NCBI GenBank assembly: GCA_964450685.1
Contig: CAYVDN010000012.1
Span: forward strand, 1 to 64,000
Length of the DNA stretch: 64,000 nt
Reading direction: 5' to 3'
Source of the DNA: JBAOHV01 sp964450685
GTDB lineage: Bacteria > Actinomycetota > Acidimicrobiia > Acidimicrobiales > Microtrichaceae
Shown: positions 8,622-18,185 of the stretch, piece after piece
Layout of the letters: the number at the start of each line of letters is the position of its first letter
Position numbering within the stretch: the first letter of the stretch is position 1
The notes under the pieces: model-generated
The model's database searches: none
Told to the model about the DNA's origin: nothing
Seen by the model: only the letters and a program-made list of their open reading frames with translations
Made by a program: the position numbers and the translations under genes

Positions 8622-10322
8622 TTATCGTCCCGCGGGTGGGGGCTCCACCTGAGAACCCCCGGGCAGGCTCGGATCGACTCTGATCGTCACGTCACAGCGG
8701 ATCCCCGGAGGCGGGCGATGGGCTATGTGGACAGTCGTCCGCCCGGACCGCCAGCGCTCGATCCCCGCCAGGACTTTCCGCTCGGTCGGCTCGTCCAGGT
8801 GAGCGGTCGCCTCGTCGAGGATCAGCACCGGGGTCTCAGCCAGCAGCGCCCGCGCGATCATCAACCTCTGGCGTTCGCCGCCGCTGAGCCTTGATCCGTC
8901 CTCGCCGACCCGTTCATCGAGCCCCGCAGGCAGGCCGTCCAGCCAGTCGTCGAGAGCAACGGCCCGGCACACGTCGAGCAAGCGCCCGTCGTCGGCATCC
9001 GGGTCTCCGAGGCGGAGGTTGTCCCTGACTGTCGTGTCGAACAGGTGGTCGTGCTGGGCGACCAGAGCAATCGCCGCACGAGTTCGTTCGGCGGGCATCT
9101 GCTCGATGTCGATCCCGTCCAGGCGGATGGTGCCGTCACTGGGAGCGAGGAACCGCACGAGCAGGGACGCGATAGTCGACTTACCCGAGCCGCTCGGACC
9201 GGTCATCACCACCTGGGACCCCGCAGGGATCGTGAAGCTGGCACCGGTGAGCACGTCGGGCGACCCGGAGCCGTAACCGGCGCGAACTCCGTCGAACTCG
9301 ATCGCCCCGATGCCGGGGTAGGCGGGGGCTGCCACCGTCGACGGGCGCTCGTCCACCACTGGCATCGAGTCGATCAGGTTGCACAGCCTCCCCGCTGCCT
9401 GGCTCGTGCGGTCGAGGTGTTCGGGAATCGCCGTGAGCGGTGTCACAGCCTCGAACACCGCCAGGCACACCAACGGAGCAACAGCTAGAAGCACACCATC
9501 TACGTGTCCGGCACGCACACCAGCCGCCGCGACGACCAGCACGACCAGTGCGGTCACACCGCTGATGAGCCCCCCGATTCCGGAGGTCCAGCCACGCACC
9601 GACGCGACCCGCCGTTCAGCGGTGGATCGTCGCCTGGTCAGGTCATCGATGCGTTCGCGCACCAGGTCCTCGCGGCCGTACGCCAGCAGGTCCGCCATGG
9701 CGTCGACCGACTCGACAGTGACAGCGGCCAACTCGGCCCGCTCGAGCACGACCTGAGCGGTTGCTGCCCGCGCCGGTCGCCTGGTCAGCCACGGTATGAC
9801 GGCACCCACCAGCGCGCCGAGTACGAGCACGACAGCCAGTCGGGGCTCGATCCACCAGAGCACCCCGGCGCCGACCAGGACGGTCAACGCCGCGGTCACC
9901 GGCGGGGCCAGGACCCTCAGCGGAAGGTCCTGGAGCGTCTCGACGTCGTCGACGATCGCTCCCAGCAGATCACCCGAGCGGTGGCCATTGAGCGCGGCCG
10001 GTGCCAGCGGCTCGATGCCCCGGTAGAACCAGACCCGGACCCGGGTCAGGATGCGGAACGTACCCAGATGTCCGACGTAGCGCTCCAGGTAGCGAGCCAC
10101 TGCTCGGCTCACGGCGAAGAATCGCACAGCGACGATTCCGAGCGTCAGGGTCGCGGTCGACTCCACGAGCGCGGATCTGGATATGAGCTCACCGGCGAAA
10201 GCCATCAGGCCGACACCGGCACCGGCGGTGACCGCACCCAGAAGCGCGGCCGCGAGCACCCACCAGCGCAGGCGACCGAACACCGCCAGCACGCGCAGCA
10301 CGGGTGAAGCGCCGGCGGTCAT
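8622..10322 (-). CDS. cydC: CydC, heterodimeric ABC exporter subunit for cytochrome bd assembly
   Basis: A 566-residue half-transporter. It has an N-terminal six-helix membrane domain (about 20-310) and a C-terminal nucleotide-binding domain with Walker A GPSGSGKST, Q-loop VAQHDHLFDTTVRDN, signature SRLSGGERQR and Walker B VLILDEATAHLD. CydDC exports thiols/reductants and is required for haem insertion into cytochrome bd. Its ATG overlaps the stop of cydD (ATGA), and it is last in cydA-cydB-cydD-cydC. The C-terminal sequence PPPGIRCDVTIRVDPS is short and Pro-rich. Confidence 0.92.
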   Translation of the reverse strand: MTAGASPVLRVLAVFGRLRWWVLAAALLGAVTAGAGVGLMAFAGELISRSALVESTATLTLGIVAVRFFAVSRAVARYLERYVGHLGTFRILTRVRVWFYRGIEPLAPAALNGHRSGDLLGAIVDDVETLQDLPLRVLAPPVTAALTVLVGAGVLWWIEPRLAVVLVLGALVGAVIPWLTRRPARAATAQVVLERAELAAVTVESVDAMADLLAYGREDLVRERIDDLTRRRSTAERRVASVRGWTSGIGGLISGVTALVVLVVAAAGVRAGHVDGVLLAVAPLVCLAVFEAVTPLTAIPEHLDRTSQAAGRLCNLIDSMPVVDERPSTVAAPAYPGIGAIEFDGVRAGYGSGSPDVLTGASFTIPAGSQVVMTGPSGSGKSTIASLLVRFLAPSDGTIRLDGIDIEQMPAERTRAAIALVAQHDHLFDTTVRDNLRLGDPDADDGRLLDVCRAVALDDWLDGLPAGLDERVGEDGSRLSGGERQRLMIARALLAETPVLILDEATAHLDEPTERKVLAGIERWRSGRTTVHIAHRPPPGIRCDVTIRVDPSLPGGSQVEPPPAGR

Positions 10323-12073
10323 GTGCGTACCCCCTCGATGAGCTCCTGCCCGTTCCCGCCGCCCGAGGATCGCCCCTCGATCCGTCCGCCGGCCATGTTC
10401 ACCACCCGGTCCGCCATTGCGATCGTCGCCGGTCTGTGGGCGATCACCAGAGCGGTGCGCGACTCCAGAAGCTCACGCATCGCCTCGAGCAGTTCGGCTT
10501 CGGTCCGTTCGTCGAGGTGAGTGGTGAACTCGTCGAGCAACACGAACGGAGCCTCGATGAGCGCTGCCCTGGCTATCGCCAGGCGCTGTCGCTGTCCGCC
10601 GCTGAGGCCCACCCCACGTTCGCCGATCACGGTGTCGTACCCGTCAGGAAGTTCGCCGATGAAACCGTCGGCACGAGCCAGACGGGCCGCGGCGACCACC
10701 CGTTCGTGTGATGCGTTCGGGTCGCCGAGAGCGATGTTCGCGGCGACGGTGCCTGCGATCAGCGTCGGTGATTGCGGAACCCAGGCGATCTGCTTCCGCC
10801 ACTGCTCGATGTCGGTCGAACCCAGGAAGGAACCGCCGATTTCGACCGTGCCGGCGGATGGCTCGACGAATCCGAGCAACACCCGGGCGACCGTGCTCTT
10901 GCCCGCTCCGCTCGGTCCGCACAGAGCCACCGTCTCACCCGGGGCAACGGAAAGGTCGAAGTCGGCCAACGCGTCCGCGGACGCGCCCGGATAGCGGAAG
11001 CCCACGCCGTTCATGCGGATCGCAGGCGGTGACAGCGGGCGCTGAGCCCTGGGTGCCCGGACGGAGTCGGGATAGCGCCTCGCTGCGATGGCCGGCAGTG
11101 CCTCCAGCGTTTCGATCTGATCGGCAGCGGCCCGTCCGCTCTGGCCAGCGTGGTACTCCAGCGCGAGGCGGCGGAACGGTACGAAGAACTCGGGGGTCAG
11201 CACCAGCACCGCGAACGCGGCGCGGAACGACATCGACCCCTCGACCATCCTGAAGCTCACCGCGACCGCCACCAGCGCGGTAGCGGCGGTCGCCGCCCAC
11301 TCCATGACGAGAGATGTCTGGAACGCCGTGCGCAGGACATCCATGGTCGTGTCGCCGAAACGCCTGCTGACCGACTCGATCGTCGCCGCCCCGTCGTGGG
11401 ATCGACCGAACACCTTGAGCGTGCCCAGTCCGCGGATCATGTCCAGGTAGAACGACGCCAGCCAGCCGAGCTCATCGAAGCGGCGGCGGGTGAGTGAGCG
11501 GGTGCGTCCACCGATCACCGCCAGGAGCAGCACGAGCATCGGCCCGGTGAACAACAGGATGAGCGTCGACCACGGATCGATCACGGTGACAGCGGCACCT
11601 ACGAGCAGAGGCCCGATCAGCACCATCGCGGCTGCCGGCACGAACCGGGCGACGAACGGATCGAGGGCCTCGACGCCTGAGCCGACCGCCGTGGTGAGCT
11701 GGCCGTTGCTTCGTGTCACCGCTGTCTGGTCGTCGTCCGACGAGCCCGCCACGATCGCGGGCCCAACCGCCACGAGGTGATCGATCAGCGATGCCCGTAC
11801 CGTCGAACGCAGGCGCGTGCTCGCTCGCAACGAAAACATCTCGCCGAGCCACATCGCTACGGCCCGTCCCGCCAAGAGCACCACCATGACCCCGACCGCG
11901 TCAGACACATCGGAGAGCGCCCGACCACCCAGGAACATGTCGTCGACCACGGTGACCATGAGCAACAGCCAGCCGATGGTCGCGGTCATCGCCAATGTCG
12001 CGCAGCCGACGGCACCGATGGTCCACGCGGCGACACGCCGGTCGTTCAGCAGGAGTCTGATCGGGGAACGCAC
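10319..12073 (-). CDS. cydD: CydD, heterodimeric ABC exporter subunit for cytochrome bd assembly
   Basis: A 584-residue half-transporter: membrane domain over the first 310 residues, then Walker A GPSGAGKST, IAWVPQSPTLIAGTVAAN, signature VGLSGGQRQR and Walker B FVLLDEFTTHLDE (Phe in place of the usual Ala). It pairs with CydC, whose start overlaps its stop. It lies 42 bases after cydB on the same strand, giving the oxidase-plus-exporter operon common in Actinobacteria. Confidence 0.92.
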   Translation of the reverse strand: MRSPIRLLLNDRRVAAWTIGAVGCATLAMTATIGWLLLMVTVVDDMFLGGRALSDVSDAVGVMVVLLAGRAVAMWLGEMFSLRASTRLRSTVRASLIDHLVAVGPAIVAGSSDDDQTAVTRSNGQLTTAVGSGVEALDPFVARFVPAAAMVLIGPLLVGAAVTVIDPWSTLILLFTGPMLVLLLAVIGGRTRSLTRRRFDELGWLASFYLDMIRGLGTLKVFGRSHDGAATIESVSRRFGDTTMDVLRTAFQTSLVMEWAATAATALVAVAVSFRMVEGSMSFRAAFAVLVLTPEFFVPFRRLALEYHAGQSGRAAADQIETLEALPAIAARRYPDSVRAPRAQRPLSPPAIRMNGVGFRYPGASADALADFDLSVAPGETVALCGPSGAGKSTVARVLLGFVEPSAGTVEIGGSFLGSTDIEQWRKQIAWVPQSPTLIAGTVAANIALGDPNASHERVVAAARLARADGFIGELPDGYDTVIGERGVGLSGGQRQRLAIARAALIEAPFVLLDEFTTHLDERTEAELLEAMRELLESRTALVIAHRPATIAMADRVVNMAGGRIEGRSSGGGNGQELIEGVRT

Positions 12074-12115
12074 GGTAACCGGATCCCGGGAGGGGCAGCG
12101 TACGGCCGGGACCGG

Positions 12116-13135
12116 TCAGTAGCTCTGGTCGTCGAGGACCACCCGGCCACGGAAGAAGTAGTAGACGCCGGCGGTGTAGAGCAGCACGAACGGCATGCCC
12201 AACAACGCGATCACCGTCATGACCTGCAGGGTCGGTCCGGCGGATGCAGCGTTGTACACGGTCAGGTCGAACGCCGGGTCGGTCGACGACGGCAGCATCA
12301 CCGGGTACAGGCCAGCGGCCACTGTTGCCATCAGCAGACCGATCATCGCGGCTGACGCGGCGAACGCGCTCAGATAGGCGTGTCGACCGATCTGGCGCCA
12401 GGCAAGCAGCACCGCGACGAGCGCCAGAGCGGGGAAGACCCCGATCCAGAGACGCTGCGCGTACCGGTCGCTGACAGGGTTGTCGAGCAGCAGGGTCCAC
12501 GCGATCAGACCGGTCATCATCACGAAGAACACCGCCATCAGACGCGGCACCAGCGCCTCGACCCGGTCGAGCAGATCGCCGTCGACTTTGAGGGTCAGGA
12601 AGATCGCTCCGTGCAGGCTCAACATGACCACCGACGTGACACCGACCGCGATCGCGTACGGGTTCAGCAAGTGACCGAGATGGACGTACATGTTGCCGTC
12701 GTCATCGATCGGTACGCCCTGGATGACGTTGCCCAGGGCGACACCCAACAGCACGGTGATGCCGAGCGACGAGGCGGTGAAGAACCAGTCCCAGGTAGCG
12801 CGCCACACGGTGCTCTGTCGTTTGGAGCGGAACTCGATGGCGACCGTGCGCAGGATCAGGACCAACAGGACGAGCATCATCGCCATGTAGAAGCCGCTGA
12901 ACAGTGACGCGTAGACCATCGGGAACGCGGCGAAAAGCGCCCCGCCGGCCAGGACCAGCCAGACCTCGTTGCCGTCCCACACCGGTCCGATGCTGTTGAG
13001 CAGCATCCGCTTCTCGCGGTCGGTGCGGGCGACCACGGGGCCGAGCATGCCGACGCCCAGGTCGAAGCCGTCGAGGATCACGTACCCGCCGATGATCACG
13101 ACGTAGAGGATGAACCAGAGAGTGTTGAGCGACAT
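12116..13135 (-). CDS. cydB: Cytochrome bd ubiquinol oxidase subunit II
   Basis: A 339-residue integral membrane protein with about nine helices. The family opening is clear: TLWFILYVVIIGGYVILDGF, then DLGVGMLGPVVARTDREKR and the conserved IGPVWDGNEVWLV. It partners CydA in the high-affinity terminal oxidase that reduces O2 to water. It starts three bases after the end of cydA. Confidence 0.95.
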   Translation of the reverse strand: MSLNTLWFILYVVIIGGYVILDGFDLGVGMLGPVVARTDREKRMLLNSIGPVWDGNEVWLVLAGGALFAAFPMVYASLFSGFYMAMMLVLLVLILRTVAIEFRSKRQSTVWRATWDWFFTASSLGITVLLGVALGNVIQGVPIDDDGNMYVHLGHLLNPYAIAVGVTSVVMLSLHGAIFLTLKVDGDLLDRVEALVPRLMAVFFVMMTGLIAWTLLLDNPVSDRYAQRLWIGVFPALALVAVLLAWRQIGRHAYLSAFAASAAMIGLLMATVAAGLYPVMLPSSTDPAFDLTVYNAASAGPTLQVMTVIALLGMPFVLLYTAGVYYFFRGRVVLDDQSY

Positions 13136-13138
13136 CGG

Positions 13139-14548
13139 TCAGGTCCTTCCGTCCGACACCCGGGACCGGCGGCTGAAGATCTCGCCGAACGAGTCCGGCA
13201 GCGACTCGACCGCTTCCCCGCCGGGCGGGTCAGGTGGGCCGTCTTGGATCTTGCGGTTGAGCAACGCGAAGAACACCACCGACACGACCGTGTAGAGCAC
13301 GATGAACATGCCGATCGTGAACGCGACCTGGCCCCAGCCGACGTTGGGGCTGAACGCCTCGTCGGTTCGCAGCAACTCCCACACGATCCATGGCTGGCGG
13401 CCGAATTCGGCTGTCCACCAACCCGACAGCGTCGCCAGCTGGGTCAACAGGATCGACGCCACGAACACCCACAGCATCGGGCGCATGGTCCACAGACGAC
13501 CCTTCCACGCCCACAGCGCACAGCCCACGGCACCGATGCCGACGAACAGCACTCCCAGGTTGATCATCAGGTGGTACATCTGGAACACCAACGGCACGTT
13601 CGGCCGGTCGTCGCCGGCGAAGTCATCCAGGCCCGTGATCACCGTGTCGGTGTTGCGCCCCACGAGGAAGCTGAGCATGCAGGGGATCTGGATGCCGGTC
13701 GTCGACTCGGAGTCCGGGTTGGTCCGTCCGATCACCGTCATGGGAGCGCAGTCACCCGTGTCGTAGACACCCTCCATTGCAGCGAGCTTCACCGGCTGGT
13801 GCTCGGCGACCGACTCGGCCTGGTTGGCCCCGAACACGGTGACCTGGGCGATCGCGAGCACGGTGAAGACCGGTAGCGCGACGCGGATCATCGTGCGTGC
13901 CAGGTCCTGGTGTCGGCGGCGCAGGAGGTAGTAGGCGGCAACGCTCAGCACGAGCGACGCTCCCATGATCCAGGACGCGACGAGCGTGTGCATGATCCGC
14001 GGGCCGAAGCTCGGGGTGAACACGACCTCGCGGAAGCTGGTCATGAAGGCCTGGTCGCCGTTGCCGACGTCGCGGATCTCGAACCCCTGCGGAGTCTGCA
14101 TCCACGAGTTCGCCATGACGATCCACGTAGCGCTCAGCGTCGCCCCGGCGACGACCATCGTCGTGGCGAACAACCACAGCCTGTTGCCCAGGCGTTGGCC
14201 ACCGAAGAGCATCAGACCCAGGAACCCGCCCTCGAGCATGAAGGCGAAGATGCCCTCGGCAGCGAGCAGGCTGCCGAACACGTTGCCGACGTAGCGGGAG
14301 TACACAGACCAGTTCGTGCCGAACTGGAACTCCTGGACGATGCCCGTGGCGATCCCCATCGCGAAGATCAGCCCGTAGATCTTCGTCCAGAACAACGACA
14401 GTTGGCGCCACTTCGGGTCGCCCGTCCGCACCGACTGCACGCCGAAGATGACCAGGAACAGGCCGAGGCCGAGCGACATCGGCGGGAAGATGAAGTGGAA
14501 GCTGATGGTCAGACCGAACTGGATCCGGTGTAACAACTCGGTGCTCAA
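13139..14548 (-). CDS. cydA: Cytochrome bd ubiquinol oxidase subunit I
   Basis: A 469-residue protein with the haem-ligand region HRIQFGLTISFHFIF at the N-terminus, the conserved GTNWSVYSRYVGNVFGS stretch, and GRQPWIVWELLRT near the C-terminus. The periplasmic Q-loop is short. It is the first gene of cydABDC. Upstream lie a hairpin and tRNA-Ser on the same strand; I see no clear promoter or redox-regulator site in 14549-14640. The C-terminal 30 residues are Pro-rich and cytoplasmic. Confidence 0.95.
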   Translation of the reverse strand: MSTELLHRIQFGLTISFHFIFPPMSLGLGLFLVIFGVQSVRTGDPKWRQLSLFWTKIYGLIFAMGIATGIVQEFQFGTNWSVYSRYVGNVFGSLLAAEGIFAFMLEGGFLGLMLFGGQRLGNRLWLFATTMVVAGATLSATWIVMANSWMQTPQGFEIRDVGNGDQAFMTSFREVVFTPSFGPRIMHTLVASWIMGASLVLSVAAYYLLRRRHQDLARTMIRVALPVFTVLAIAQVTVFGANQAESVAEHQPVKLAAMEGVYDTGDCAPMTVIGRTNPDSESTTGIQIPCMLSFLVGRNTDTVITGLDDFAGDDRPNVPLVFQMYHLMINLGVLFVGIGAVGCALWAWKGRLWTMRPMLWVFVASILLTQLATLSGWWTAEFGRQPWIVWELLRTDEAFSPNVGWGQVAFTIGMFIVLYTVVSVVFFALLNRKIQDGPPDPPGGEAVESLPDSFGEIFSRRSRVSDGRT

Positions 14549-14640
14549 CGGTTCCCCTCCGACACGTCGCCCGTCAGGACCGTAGTTCGTCGGCTGCGAC
14601 GGTCAGGTCGTGGTTCGTCGATGCCGTTGGCGAGACGGCA

Positions 14641-14667
14641 GAACCCCGGTCGCGGGGACCGGGGTTC
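14641..14667 (-). terminator. Perfect 11-bp hairpin downstream of tRNA-Ser
   Basis: GAACCCCGGTC and GACCGGGGTTC are separated by five bases, with no T-run on either side. It lies 16 bases past the tRNA-Ser 3' end and is probably its terminator, separating it from cydA. A second small inverted repeat (TGCCGT/ACGGCA, 14622-14640) follows. Confidence 0.6.
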
Positions 14668-14682
14668 GACCTGTTCAAACGG

Positions 14683-14767
14683 CGGAGACGGTGGGATTCG
14701 AACCCACGGTGAGTCTCCCCACACACGCTTTCCAAGCGTGCCGATTCGGCCGCTCTCGCACGTCTCC
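14683..14767 (-). tRNA. tRNA-Ser (anticodon GGA)
   Basis: Minus-strand class II tRNA: acceptor stem GGAGACG/CGTCTCC, discriminator G (typical for Ser), anticodon loop CTTGGAAAG in stem CACG/CGTG, a long variable arm (TGTGGGGAGACTCACC region) and T-arm GGGTTCGAATCCC. CCA is not encoded. It is divergent from the SRP RNA, 29 bases away. Confidence 0.95.
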
Positions 14768-14796
14768 GGGGCAGACGATAGCCTGACTCCGCTCAC

Positions 14797-14922
14797 GCAC
14801 CGTCAGGTGGCGGCCGGGTCCTGTGCAATCGGAGCCCGTGAACCGGGTCAGGGCCGGAAGGCAGCAGCTCTCAGCGGAACCTCCGGTGTGCCGCAGATCG
14901 CCTGGCCGCCTCCTGACGGTGC
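14797..14922 (+). ncRNA. ffs: Signal recognition particle RNA (4.5S type)
   Basis: The conserved SRP domain IV hairpin is present: GTCAGGGCCGGAAGGCAGCA with the GGAA tetraloop. The ends pair over a long stem (GCACCGTCAGG...GGCGGCC with GGCCGCC..CCTGACGGTGC), which sets the limits given. It lies directly upstream of dnaX, a common placement. It forms the RNA part of SRP with Ffh. Ends may be off by several bases. Confidence 0.9.
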
Positions 14923-14943
14923 GTGCTCCGGTTCTGGCCACGG

Positions 14944-14970
14944 CCCTCGACCGCCCTCGACCGCCCTCGA
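14944..14970. repeat. Short tandem repeat upstream of dnaX
   Basis: CCCTCGACCG is repeated almost three times (the last unit ends CCCTCGA). It lies in the leader between the SRP RNA and dnaX. No function is evident. Confidence 0.7.
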
Positions 14971-15033
14971 TGGCGCTCCGTGGTCGCCTCGGGCGGGGGA
15001 GAGGGTGTCGGTGCCGCCAACTAGGCTCGCTCC

Positions 15034-17136
15034 GTGGCCCACCAGTCCCTCTATCGGCGTTACCGGCCCCGTCGGTTCGACGAGGTGCGCGGTCAGGAGC
15101 ACGTGATCGCCGCGCTCCGCAACGCGGTGCGCAACCAGACCGAAGGCCACGCCTACCTGTTCTCGGGGCCGCGTGGCACGGGCAAGACCTCCACGGCCCG
15201 CATCCTTGCCAAGGCTCTCAACTGCGAGAACCCCCAGAACGGCGAGCCGTGCTGTGACTGCACGCCGTGCATGGACATGGAGGCCGGTCGCAGCTTCGAC
15301 TTGTTCGAGTTGGACGCCGCATCCAACAACGGTGTGGACGCGGTGCGTGACCTGATCGAGCGGGCAGCGGTCGGTTCGCCCGGGCGCACCAAGGTCTACA
15401 TCCTCGACGAGGTCCACATGCTCACCGCGGCCGGGTCGAACGCCCTGCTCAAGACGCTCGAGGAGCCACCCGACCACGTCCGTTTCGTGCTGGCCACCAC
15501 CGACCCGCAGAAGGTGCTGCCGACCATCCGCAGCCGCACCCAGCACTTCGAGTTCCAGCTGCTCTCGGCCCAGGAGCTCGAGGCACAGGTCCGTTGGATC
15601 GCCGCCGACGCTGATCTGGATGTCGACGACGAAGCCGTAGCCTGGGTGGTTCAGAAGGGGCGCGGGTCCTCCCGTGACACGCTCTCCGCTCTTGACCAGG
15701 TCGTGGCGGCCGGAGGCGTCGTCACCCGGGCCGAACCGGTCGAGCAGCTCTACGAGGCGCTCGCTGAGCGCAGCCCTGGCCGTGCGGTGTCGACGATTGC
15801 TGACGCGCTCGCCCAGGGACACGACCCACGGGTTCTCGGAGGAGCGTTCCTGGAGTCGTTGCGCGACGCGTTCCTCGTCTCCCTCGCTGTCGAGGCACCG
15901 CACCTGGTCGACCACGACCGCCAGCGCCTCGAACGGTGGGCGACGCAGCTGGGTACGCCGATGCTCACCCGGTCGATGGAGGCTCTCGGTTCGGCGCTCG
16001 TGGAGATGCGCCAGGCCGCCGACCCGCGTGTGCCGCTCGAGGTCGCCATGGTGCGGCTGTGTTCCGCCGACGACACGTCAACCGCCGGCCTCCTCGCTCG
16101 TATCGAGCGTCTCGAACAAGCGCTCGCGTCGGGGTTGGCGTCTCCGCCAACTGCGTCTTCGCCAAGTGCTGTTTCGTCTACTGCGGCATCGCCTACTGCT
16201 CCGGGCGGATCGACTGCTGCCCGACCGACTGCCGAGCCTTCTTCCACACCCTCACCTCCAGTCGAATCCCGGGATCAGGATTCCACTGGCGGCTCCTCGT
16301 CCGGCTCATCAGGCGCTTCGGGACCTGCAATGGCCCGCGCCGAGCTTGCTCGCAGGCGCGCCGCTCGCGACGGGGGCAGCGATAACGACGCCGCGGAGGT
16401 GTCTCGCAAGCGGCCCGAGCGTGCCGCGCCGCCACCGGTTCCGGGCGCGCCGCCACCGGTTCCGGGTTCGGCCGCAACACCCGAGCGACCAGTTGCCGCG
16501 CCGCCACAGCCCGCCCCAACTCAGGACGCGCCGGAGCCATCGCCGCGGGCCGAGCCGGACGCCGAACCGACGCCGGTAGCGACAGCCGAATCGGTGCCCA
16601 CATCCGGTCCCGCTCCCGGCTCCGTCCCCGGCCCCGGTCCCGGCCCCGGCTCAACCGAGGCCGCGGCCGCGGCGTCGGGAGCGCTGGACGTCGAGCGCCT
16701 TTCCGCAGCGTTGGCCGCGGTGCTGTCAGAGCTCCGCGCACCGGCCAAGGCCGCCTGTCAGGACGGGTCGTTCGTCGCGGTCGAAGGGTCATCGGCTGTG
16801 TTCGAGCTCGGTCTCGGAGTTCCGCAGCGACACGCTGAGCGGTTCCGCGCCGACGTGCAGGCAGCACTGAGCGAGCATCTCGGAGCTCCACTCGCGCTGG
16901 AGTTCGTGCCATCGGGCGAGTCGCCCACCCCGACTTCGACCAAGTCCAGCTCTGCAGTCGGTGCGCCCGGCGCCGAGATGGCAGGGGCGGCAGGGGAGAC
17001 CGACGATCCCGACGAGGTGCTCGAGATCGACATAAGCGAGCTCGAGGACGCCGATGTGGCAGAGACGAGCGTCGACCGTCTGACCAGAGCGTTTCCCGGT
17101 GCCGTGGTGGTGGACACGAACGAGGTGAATTCATGA
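15034..17136 (+). CDS. dnaX: DNA polymerase III subunit gamma/tau
   Basis: A 700-residue clamp-loader ATPase. GTG start gives MAHQSLYRRYRPRRFDEVRG. Walker A is GPRGTGKTSTA, a four-Cys zinc module lies in ALNCENPQNGEPCCDCTPC, Walker B is YILDEVHML, and the arginine-finger motif is IRSRTQHFEF. Residues about 370-560 are a Pro/Ala/Ser-rich linker with tandem repeats (PPPVPGA twice, 16430-16470), followed by a tau-like C-terminal domain. It loads the beta clamp at the replication fork. Its stop overlaps the ybaB start (ATGA), and recR follows, giving the classic dnaX-ybaB-recR operon. Confidence 0.95.
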   Translation: MAHQSLYRRYRPRRFDEVRGQEHVIAALRNAVRNQTEGHAYLFSGPRGTGKTSTARILAKALNCENPQNGEPCCDCTPCMDMEAGRSFDLFELDAASNNGVDAVRDLIERAAVGSPGRTKVYILDEVHMLTAAGSNALLKTLEEPPDHVRFVLATTDPQKVLPTIRSRTQHFEFQLLSAQELEAQVRWIAADADLDVDDEAVAWVVQKGRGSSRDTLSALDQVVAAGGVVTRAEPVEQLYEALAERSPGRAVSTIADALAQGHDPRVLGGAFLESLRDAFLVSLAVEAPHLVDHDRQRLERWATQLGTPMLTRSMEALGSALVEMRQAADPRVPLEVAMVRLCSADDTSTAGLLARIERLEQALASGLASPPTASSPSAVSSTAASPTAPGGSTAARPTAEPSSTPSPPVESRDQDSTGGSSSGSSGASGPAMARAELARRRAARDGGSDNDAAEVSRKRPERAAPPPVPGAPPPVPGSAATPERPVAAPPQPAPTQDAPEPSPRAEPDAEPTPVATAESVPTSGPAPGSVPGPGPGPGSTEAAAAASGALDVERLSAALAAVLSELRAPAKAACQDGSFVAVEGSSAVFELGLGVPQRHAERFRADVQAALSEHLGAPLALEFVPSGESPTPTSTKSSSAVGAPGAEMAGAAGETDDPDEVLEIDISELEDADVAETSVDRLTRAFPGAVVVDTNEVNS

Positions 17137-17573
17137 ACGACGACGACAACACCCCCGCAGAGGTCGCCCAGACTGCAGATGGCGGAGCGGATCCTCTCGC
17201 TGGGCTGCTCGGTGGCGGCGGGTTCGATCTTGGCTCCGTCATGGAGATGGCCGCCAACATGCAACAGCAGGTGGCCGAGGCGCAGGAGGAGCTGGCGACT
17301 GCTCGACTCGAAGGGACCTCCGGCGGGGGTCTGGTGAGCGTCACGCTCAACGGTCATCTGCACCTGGTCGGTCTTCGGATAGATCCCGGAGCGGTGGACC
17401 CAGACGACCCCTCGATGCTCGAGGACCTGATCCGCGCAGCGTGGCAGGACGCGCACGACCAGGTCGCACGGCTGCAGGCGCAGTCCGATCCGCTCGGCGG
17501 CCTGGGCGGCGGGGGGCTCGCCGGTGGAGGTCTGGGTGCGGGCGGCCTCGGCGGACTGCTCGGCGGGTCCTGA
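17133..17573 (+). CDS. YbaB/EbfC-family nucleoid-associated protein
   Basis: A 146-residue protein; the YbaB core (about residues 33-110) contains MEMAANMQQQVAEAQEELA, GLVSVTLNGHLHLVGLRIDP and LIRAAWQDAHDQVARLQA. Both ends are extended compared with the usual ~105 residues: an acidic N-terminus and a Gly-rich tail (GGGGLAGGGLGAGGLGGLLG). It binds DNA as a dimer. It is placed between dnaX and recR, overlapping the first and abutting the second. Confidence 0.9.
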   Translation: MNDDDNTPAEVAQTADGGADPLAGLLGGGGFDLGSVMEMAANMQQQVAEAQEELATARLEGTSGGGLVSVTLNGHLHLVGLRIDPGAVDPDDPSMLEDLIRAAWQDAHDQVARLQAQSDPLGGLGGGGLAGGGLGAGGLGGLLGGS

Positions 17574-18185
17574 ATGGCGACCGCGTACGCCGCCGCGGTT
17601 CAGGAGTTGATCGACTGCCTCGGTCGACTGCCCGGAGTCGGGCCCAAATCGGCTCAGCGCATCGCGTTCCACCTGCTCAAGGTGGACACGGAGGAGGCAA
17701 ACCGCCTCGCTCGCGCGATCGTCGAGGTCAAAGACAAGGTGGGCTTCTGCGCCAAGTGCTTCAACATCGCCGAGGGGGATCTCTGCACCGTCTGTTCGGA
17801 TCCGCGGCGGGACTCCCATGTCCTGTGTGTGGTCGAAGAACCCCGAGACGTCGTCGCGATCGAACGCACCCGTGAGTTCCGCGGCCGGTACCACGTGTTG
17901 CAGGGCGCCATCGACCACCTCCAGGGTGTCGGCCCCGAGCAGTTACGCATCCGCGAGCTCGTGCAGCGGGTCGGTGACGAAGGCATCACCGAGGTCATCC
18001 TCTGCACGAACCCCAATCTCGAGGGCGAGGCCACAGCGCTCTACTTGACTCGCACCCTCGACGTACCTGGTCTGACTGTCTCACGCATCGCCAGTGGGCT
18101 GCCCGTCGGTGGCGACCTGGAGTACGCGGACGAGCTCACGCTGGGTCGAGCGCTCGAAGGCCGCCGAGTGGTCGAGCGCAGCTGA
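17574..18185 (+). CDS. recR: Recombination protein RecR
   Basis: A 203-residue protein of normal length: N-terminal HhH (LGRLPGVGPKSAQRIAFHLL), C4 zinc finger (CAKCFNIAEGDLCTVCSD), then a Toprim domain (LCVVEEPRDVVAIERTREF) and the C-terminal GGDLEYADELTLGRALEGRR. It acts with RecF/RecO to load RecA on gaps. Its ATG directly follows the ybaB stop. Confidence 0.96.
   Translation: MATAYAAAVQELIDCLGRLPGVGPKSAQRIAFHLLKVDTEEANRLARAIVEVKDKVGFCAKCFNIAEGDLCTVCSDPRRDSHVLCVVEEPRDVVAIERTREFRGRYHVLQGAIDHLQGVGPEQLRIRELVQRVGDEGITEVILCTNPNLEGEATALYLTRTLDVPGLTVSRIASGLPVGGDLEYADELTLGRALEGRRVVERS

Noticed and set aside
14545..14796. 83-residue minus frame across tRNA-Ser
   Set aside because: It is a translation of the tRNA and its hairpin, not a protein gene.
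16140..16680. Unusual Pro/Ser-rich stretch in dnaX as an insertion
   Set aside because: Low-complexity linkers between the ATPase part and the tau-like C-terminus are normal in actinobacterial DnaX.
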